From Phoronis australis (Eukaryota > Phoronida > Phoronidae), in NCBI GenBank assembly GCA_002633005.1, contig NMRA01001305.1, positions 3,424 through 28,147 of the forward strand: DNA of 24,724 nucleotides, written 5' to 3'. Under the pieces are notes generated by a model. It was not told the origin of the DNA. It ran no database searches and saw only the letters and a list, made by a program, of their open reading frames with translations. The translations under genes were made by a program, and so were the position numbers. Below are positions 18,778-24,724 of this stretch, one piece after another. Position 1 is the first letter of the stretch. The number at the start of each line of letters is the position of its first letter.

Positions 18778-19090
18778 CCTGATCAGAACTCCTGAGTAAG
18801 GCGATGACCCCGAGATCCGATGGACAGGTAATACCTTTGTCAGTATTGATCTGGAATAATTTACACGCACTATCCCGTGCAGTCCGTCTAGATGAAGAAC
18901 GTTGGTGTGAAGTGCTCGTGGCCTCACGAAATCACACGACCACGAGTTGTGTGCTACACCCTTTTCTCATTCACTGCGTCAGCCAATGAGTAGAACGAGA
19001 AATCTTCACAATAGCTCTCGCTCACAGGACAAAAGTAAACAATATAGGTATTTGCAGCAGCAACTCGCTTTCTATTCAGTCACAAGCGGT
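18778..19090 (-). promoter_or_regulatory. Candidate promoter/5' region for the ATG-18777 start
   Basis: Upstream of exon 1 the sequence becomes CG-richer. A CCAAT box (plus-strand orientation, 18983-18987) sits next to TGCGTCA, a CRE/AP-1-like motif, and a short inverted repeat CTCGTGG/CCACGAG lies at 18915-18946. No clear TATA box was placed. If the exon at 19361 is used, much of this is instead an intron. Confidence 0.25.
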
Positions 19091-19276
19091 GTACGTACTG
19101 TGAGCTATTGAGAGTAGGTTGTCTTTCTGCTTGGAAGAGCAAAATGTATTCATGATCAGTGGTTCGTGCAGTTAGACATTGTTGTGTTGTCATATACAAA
19201 AATACGATGTACATTCAATGTAAAAAACAGCGCCAAGCCAGATAGCAAATACTCCGTTTAATATTGATTCACTTAC

Positions 19277-19361
19277 GACTATTTCCTTCTGCCCATGAGA
19301 TTTTGTTCAGTAAACCGACATTGGTTACAATAATGGCTGCCACTGGTCGAGGACCAGACAT
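19277..19361 (-). CDS. Candidate alternative or upstream first coding exon of the lectin/CUB gene
   Basis: Minus-strand ATG at 19361-19359 opens 28 codons (MSGPRPVAAI… ending EGNS) plus one base, followed by the consensus donor GTAAGT at 19276-19271. An in-frame TGA lies just upstream, so the ATG would be the true start. The phase-1 end fits an acceptor (TACTCAG) before 18791. Joining the two reads through five codons into the ATG at 18777 in the correct frame, adding 33 residues ahead of the hydrophobic segment across a 485-bp intron. A T-rich tract ending in AAAG near 19379 could be an acceptor for a 5' UTR exon. If used, the hydrophobic stretch would sit near residues 43-59, more like a signal-anchor than a cleaved signal peptide. 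The peptide is not recognised. It could instead belong to another gene or be chance; the exact phase fit is the main support. Confidence 0.4.
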
Positions 19362-20899
19362 TGCAAGTCACCGATGCTTTAAAAAATAAAAATGTTTTTA
19401 CACATCATTAATACGATTAACAGTGAACGCAACACGCAGTTCAAAAATGTTTGTGTTTTATTTGTTTAAGTTGATGTAATTCAACTGAATACTATCACAT
19501 TTACTATGTATTGTATGTTATTGTCTTGTTGGCTTCTTATCTACCATACCTTCTAGTAATGACTTTCTAAAACCTCTCTGATATCGTGGCGAGTTACAAC
19601 TATTATGAGTGTACCAAATATCCGTGCTTGTGTTAAGAACGCAGGAACATTTGACGATGGCCGGAGAATAGACCGACCGAAGACGTCACGACAATGTAAT
19701 AGACAAGAGTTCGGTGTAAAAAGACCAAGAGATTTTAATAATAGTTGTATATCATCTAGGTGCCACCAAACTTAGTATCATCTTTCTTCTAATTTATATA
19801 TTTATATTATGCCGAACAAATGCTTAACCTGGACTGGATCTACGCAATACATGTTTTTATGTGTTTTTGTAAAATCATTTTGATTGGTGTGGACGATACG
19901 TCGTATCAGACGTTCTGCGGTAAAGGGTGGAAAAGTACCTTGAAACATTTTGCCTGAATTTGTCGGGAAAGGGTGACAGGAAACTGCGAATCATTTGTCA
20001 CGACCTTTTTGGAGTGTTTATCACATTATATTAATGATGATTAATCCTAGGATAAACTCGTAAACTTTTAAATGAAATTAAATTCTTAAGTAGTAGAGAG
20101 TCGTACGCAGATGTTGATCATGGAATGTGCCAAAAGTTATATTTCCCTATTCCTTTTCTTGAATGGATGATTCAGCTGGGTGGGTCCAGCCAGTCATTCA
20201 TTGTGATGCAGTTATACATCGACCTCTGCTAGCCTTGCAACAATGGAGCACATCATTGAAAGGACCTGTTTACTGCTATTTCACCTTGAATGTTGACACT
20301 CAGGTCGACTCCTAAGTGGGACCTCGGACTATGAGGTCCGAAGGGGGACCAAGGCAGGGTCCGTCATTGGGCTAGACGGTTGACCTGTACGTGAAACGAC
20401 AACATCTCCCCAAGGGGGCTATGCCACTCTGTTAAGTGCTAAAAATCGTTAACTCTGTCAAAACTCGTGATTTTGCGTTCATATTGTAATGTTTCCGTAG
20501 GTTGCTACAAATTTTAGTCTCCACCGCTTTTCAGTTACTTTGGGGCATCCCAGCAACGAGTGTCAAATGTGAATTTTTGTAAGCATATACATATCTGTAC
20601 TTTATTGTATTGTTTGAGGGAACACACGCTATAGAATTGCCCGAATTTCATCTTCCTACTTCAACATGCACTGAAGCATCGGTTTCTTAAACAGCTCTTC
20701 CAGTCGGGAGTTAGGGCCTCCTGAACTCGAGCATTTCTTTCCATTCGAAAATTGTGGTTGCTTTCTTGTGAAACTCTAGATCTGCTATTGCTTACTTCAG
20801 CTTATCAAAAATCATCGACTGAGTGAAATCGCTGTTTGGGCTAAATGAAATCGAATTTCAACCTGCAACAAAACTCACTGAATTACGTACATTTCTCAG
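19362..20899. other. Stretch without a supported gene
   Basis: No open frame or domain is convincing. A hairpin GGACCTC/GAGGTCC lies near 20318-20338. GGTCGACTCC near 20304 resembles a tRNA B box, but no A box or cloverleaf accompanies it. Confidence 0.6.
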
Positions 20900-20931
20900 T
20901 ATATAAGGTTTGTGTACAAGGCTGGTCATTT
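20900..20931 (+). promoter_or_regulatory. Candidate TATA plus initiator core promoter
   Basis: TATATAAGG at 20900-20908 is followed by TCATTT at 20926-20931, an exact match to the initiator TCA(G/T)T(C/T). Its A at 20928 lies 28 bp after the first T of the TATA box, the canonical spacing. It points towards the small open frame at 21008. Confidence 0.35.
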
Positions 20932-21007
20932 TTAGGTGCACATGATAAACATGTGGTTTAGAAAACTGTGAACACTTGACCTATTGAGTCCTCTCAAAGT
21001 AGTCTAT

Positions 21008-21268
21008 ATGACAGTTTTCTGTATATCGAGTTGCAAGATTTTCTTTATAATCGGCATCTTCGTGCTAACAAATGCTCGACCGTACGTGGGCACTCGACCC
21101 GGCCGGGATAAGACTCTCAAGGGAGTCGAGGTATCCCTCCCCAAGACAGTTTCAGAATTTCGGAGTTTTAATTTGTACTTAAACATGTTCGTTTTTGACC
21201 GCATGGGAAGATACGGCAAAACTCATTTACCTGGAGACCAAAAATCACGAATATCTCGAGAGCGGTAA
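21008..21268 (+). CDS. Candidate small secreted peptide ORF (86 codons) or first exon
   Basis: ATG 21008 lies 80 nt after the putative initiator; one short upstream frame (20942-20971) intervenes. The peptide starts MTVFCISSCK, has a hydrophobic stretch IFFIIGIFVLTNA suited to signal peptidase cleavage after Ala, then a basic region with RPYVGTRPGR and a tail ending SRISRER. The stop TAA lies inside CG/GTAAGA, a good splice donor, so this could be a spliced first exon (phase 2) instead of a complete gene. I recognise no family. The start context is weak (T at -3). An antisense open frame overlaps. Support is the combination of promoter-like motifs and a leader; chance is quite possible. Confidence 0.28.
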   Translation: MTVFCISSCKIFFIIGIFVLTNARPYVGTRPGRDKTLKGVEVSLPKTVSEFRSFNLYLNMFVFDRMGRYGKTHLPGDQKSRISRER

Positions 21269-21971
21269 GACCTTGAGAAAAACAAATGCCACTTCTTTGA
21301 TAGCCCTTGAAATGATTTATCAACATCATTGATTGGGTGACTCCGATCGAAGCAGTTAAGCAGTGAGGAAGTTATGGATCGCCATGCAAAGCTGGGGTTC
21401 TTAAAATTACCGTTCTTGGCGTTGAAATGTGCACGATATTCAACGCGCATTTTGGTTTAATCAAAGCTTAGCATTAATTATTTAACCCACTGAAATGCTT
21501 CTTAAACAAATACATTTCTGCTCTTATTCAACGCCTACTTTTAATCATTTCATATAGTCGAATCACGCCCGTGCTCTCAAATCTCAAAATAGCAGAATAC
21601 TTTCATCATGCGTGCTAGGCCAGTTTCGAAGAATGCGCTTCACCACGACCATGTTTCGTCTGTGCTGTCTTCTCGCGTGACTATGAAAATGTCTTTCATT
21701 GGACATAGCGCGTTGAATAAGCAATAATACGCGTTAAGCAACAGTGCGCGTTGACTAAGAGCGCAAAGATTACCGTTTTAAGAACCAATTCAGTGCGTCG
21801 CTTAACTAATTCAGGGCGTTGTCTAGAATCCTGTTTAGACATCAACTTTTGGCCCGGCACAACTGACACGGAGAGTTGCGGAGACAAAGAACCCGTACGT
21901 AAGTCATTAGGCAAGTGCAACAGAGGTGATCCTTTCCGTCTTGCCCCAGTTACGCGTTTAGACATATAATA

Positions 21972-22132
21972 GACACGGAGCAAGATGTTCGAGTGCAAAT
22001 TACTCTACCTACCAAACGGGTGTCAAAATTTGTCACCACTGTGTCAATTTGCTCCGTGTCAGTGCCGTTTACACACTGGAACCACTCGTTCCGTGTCAGC
22101 TGATCCGTGTCAACTTTTGAAGTGTAAACGGT
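21972..22132. repeat. Nested inverted repeats, fold-back element
   Basis: GACACGGAGCAA (21972-21983) pairs exactly with TTGCTCCGTGTC (22049-22060). CCGTTTACAC (22065-22074) pairs with GTGTAAACGG (22123-22132). Extra CCGTGTC copies lie near 22091 and 22106, and GACACGGAG near 21867. Flanking sequence on both sides carries related AAGARCCAATTCAGTGCGT segments (about 21780 and 22170), suggesting a larger repeat unit. Confidence 0.7.
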
Positions 22133-23142
22133 ACTTAAGCGATGCGCGTTCACGAGAAAGATAATCATTAAGAGCCAATTCAGTGCGTTGGATACCTAAT
22201 TCAGCTCGTTGATAAGCAATGCTGACGCGTTGATTAAGGACAAAGAGTCAACACCCAGAAGGCACTCTTTTTGGCGCTTCATAAGTAATCACGCACTTCT
22301 CTTAGTGGCGAGATTGCGAAGCCCACCAGAGCATCATGTAATTACGGGTGGTGGCGAGAATGGGAAGGAACACCGCTAGACTCCTGTCGCATATATGTTA
22401 CTGTTGGATGTCCCACGCATTACTTTCTTCCTTGTTGTAGTTCTAACACATCGAAATAAGCTCCCACTGTTGCGAGGAACAAATAAGAGCAACCCGACTT
22501 CTAACTGATGTGGCTAAACTAAAAAGGGTAATGATATATTGCTTCCACCAGTTGTGATAAAGGGAATGGCATGGCGAACAGAGAAAATTAGGTTATCTCA
22601 ATGCACGCACGAAAAGTCTTTTCTTTCGTCTATTGACCAAATTGACGATATGCACTTGCACAACGAACTCTAGTGTAAGCAGAGAAGTTACTCTAGTGGC
22701 CCTCTCTTCACACTTTTCATTATCAGCACTATAGATGAGATAAACGCAACAGCCACAAGAGATAGTTGAGCTTTATTCATTCTTACTTCAATACGATTAT
22801 ATCAGAGAAAATTTATTGCAAAACTTTGGCGGCGTTCAAGACTTGCGCTGAACATGATAGCAATGATGATCCCCATGATGAGATGGGAATTGTTGACTGT
22901 CAATAATATAAATATTGACGATAAAGAAGCAAAATTCAAATGTTGCACACCAGTCAGCGCTGTCACCTCTGTGGATAAATTAGAACAAGCTCAATGCCGT
23001 CGCAAATACGCCTGTAGGCCATCATTTCTATGAGACGCCTTTGTGAATGTTGGGTTAATCTGCCTCTTCATCAAACGACCCCTCTGACTCATAGAAATTC
23101 CACATCTGTACGCGGTTTAATGTTAATGTAGGCTTCTTGCGG

Positions 23143-23215
23143 TAAGAAGGCTGATTTGCCGTCTGATTTCTGGACGGACGATAAGAAGGCTGATCAGACG
23201 TCTGACGAGCGTTCA
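23143..23215. repeat. 39-bp tandem duplication
   Basis: TAAGAAGGCTGAT starts at 23143 and 23182, each followed by a GTCTGA-containing segment, with moderate divergence. Confidence 0.75.
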
Positions 23216-23698
23216 CATGGGATTTTCAAACATGTCTTGCTATCGGACAACATGTGGACGCTCTACAAAGAGAGTCAATTATTTAAATTATCAACGTTTT
23301 GTTTAAAATAATGATGCTCGTTTTACTACAAAGAAAAAAGTTTTGAGCTTCTATGAGTCGCCAGCTCTATTTTGTTGTTGTCTAGGCTTTCGGGTTCATA
23401 CGTCAAAATTGACACGCTGCGTGTACTTCAAGCTAAAAGGTTGATTTAAGAGTCCCGGAATAACCATTTTTTCTCATAATACCTGGAACACAGGGTGTAA
23501 AGCACACGGTTAAAGGGAAAGACATCCATTTTGATGCTACTTTTACTAAAATTTCAGATGCTTGGTAATCTTGGACACATTTTTTTCGCATTATAAATTA
23601 CTGCACACTTGACATGTATTTATTCCCAATTATTTTGTCTATGTAGCAATAAAAACTGACGCGCGCGGTCATCACACATTTGGTTCTGCATTCACGCC

Positions 23699-24017
23699 CA
23701 TTGCAGAAAACACAAATGACTGACACAGACGGCGATTCAGACATTGTGTTTGCTCAATGGAAATGAATGCTGAGCCAAGGTGTGGTCCTTTTGTAGAATC
23801 ATTTGCAATAATTTCATTGCCTCTTGTTGTCAGGATAGTAAATACTCTACGGCAACNCATTGCAGAAAACACAAATGACTGACACAGACGGCGATTCAGA
23901 CATTGTGTATGCTCAATGGAAATGAATGCTGAGCCAAGGTGTGGTCCTTTTGTAGAATCATTTGCAATAATTTCATTGCCTCTTGTTGTCAGGATAGTAA
24001 ATACTCTCTACGGCAAC
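23699..24017. repeat. 159-bp near-identical tandem duplication with an N at the joint
   Basis: Copy 1 (23699-23856) and copy 2 (23858-24017) both begin CATTGCAGAAAACACAAATG and end CTACGGCAAC. I see one substitution (TGTGTTTGC/TGTGTATGC) and one 2-bp indel (ACTCTACGG/ACTCTCTACGG). The only ambiguous base in the window, N at 23857, is exactly at the junction. Confidence 0.95.
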
Positions 24018-24724
24018 ATAATTAAAGGAACACACCAATATTGTTTTCAAAAGATTCTTTTGTGAACTTTTGGAGTGAGATAACAAATGGCCAAACAAGG
24101 CACAATGTACATCCGATCCAATCAGTCCCACGCTGCAGTAGTTCAGAAAATTCATAAAACACCGTTCATAACTCATCCTCAACTTAGTGTTAACATTGAA
24201 AAACATCAACAGAAAAGACTCTCGCCAGCAAGATGCTTATCTTCTCACATATTGAAAATTGGATTTGAGTTTGTCTCGGCGGACCATTTTGCAATTCAGA
24301 GTGTCTCTGTGAGCAGAGTGTGCAGCTAAAACTAAACACCATGTACTTATTGAATGGCTTCTGATTCGCATTATTAGATCTGCTTTTCATATTGTCCGTT
24401 ACCAGGTACACATCCTTGAATCATATGTTAACTTCTCCTGACCCTGGTCACAAATTGTCAGTAGCAAGTGTATGTACGATGTTATGTTATTTAATTATAG
24501 TTTCGCTATTCAGTCTGAATTTACTGCCAATACCTATGGGCACTTTATGTTGCATTTTCGTCACTGTAATTTTATTATTCAACTTTTGAATTATATATAA
24601 TTTCGACCTGTCTTTGTCTATTTATGTTTCATACCTGCTATATTCTTTTTGGACGCGTGTGATCGTAACGTACTACTGCCATTACGGCTATGCGCTTACT
24701 TCTACACTTATCTCCACACGAGGC
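24018..24724. other. Right edge, no supported gene
   Basis: AT-rich. Short open frames on both strands (for example 24392-24589, hydrophobic) have no supporting signal. Confidence 0.6.

Larger units (their letters stand above)
21269..23698. other. Stretch without a supported gene
   Basis: CG-richer up to about 22.4 kb. It contains repeated GCGCGTTGAxTAAG-like segments (21706-21760, 22140-22250), the inverted-repeat cluster at 21972-22132 and a two-copy repeat at 23143-23215. Several short open frames carry no recognisable domain. Confidence 0.6.

Noticed and set aside
20300-20420. tRNA-like B box GGTCGACTCC
   Set aside because: One base short of consensus, with no A box at the right distance and no cloverleaf.

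Overview
The window looks like part of an animal nuclear genome. It is AT-rich, carries short coding exons with GT–AG borders in long introns, and is full of minisatellites and short transposon remnants. The encoded domains (C-type lectin, LDLa, CUB, PAN/Apple) point to a marine invertebrate. An amphioxus, echinoderm or hemichordate is my guess, but the sequence does not settle it.

One gene dominates. It runs on the minus strand from an N-terminal exon at 18777-18700 down to the left edge, where it leaves the window unfinished. I assembled 14 coding exons by hand. Every junction has a GT donor and AG acceptor, and every reading-frame phase matches its neighbour (2,059 nt, 686 complete codons plus one base). 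In order the protein has: a hydrophobic signal segment; a C-type lectin-like domain (exons 2-5, including a 25-nt microexon); an LDLa repeat (exon 6); CUB1 (exons 7-8); a six-cysteine PAN/Apple domain (exon 9); a 47-residue module I do not recognise (exon 10); CUB2 (exons 11-12), with no cysteine; and CUB3 (exons 13-14). Each module is bounded by phase-1 introns and each CUB is split once in phase 0, the classic signature of exon shuffling. The product should be a secreted or membrane-anchored extracellular adhesion or recognition protein. A further open segment at 19361-19277 has a consensus donor and splices in frame to an acceptor at 18791. It would add 33 residues and could turn the signal peptide into a type II membrane anchor.

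The introns are busy. Left to right: a 34-bp minisatellite (504-742); a 33-bp array (2111-2578) whose every unit carries a copy of the exon-11 splice donor; a 31-bp array (3323-3512) starting exactly at the exon-10 donor; a 14-bp array (3695-3869) of acceptor-like units; a 51-bp array (4872-5135); a 36-bp array (7735-7880); and several hairpins and MITE-like elements, including one with hAT-type termini (14208-14365).

To the right of the gene (19.4-24.7 kb) no gene can be asserted. The most gene-like item is a plus-strand TATA box and initiator at 20900-20931, followed by an 86-codon ORF beginning with a signal-peptide-like segment. A 159-bp near-identical duplication at 23699-24017 meets at the only N in the window and may be an assembly artefact.
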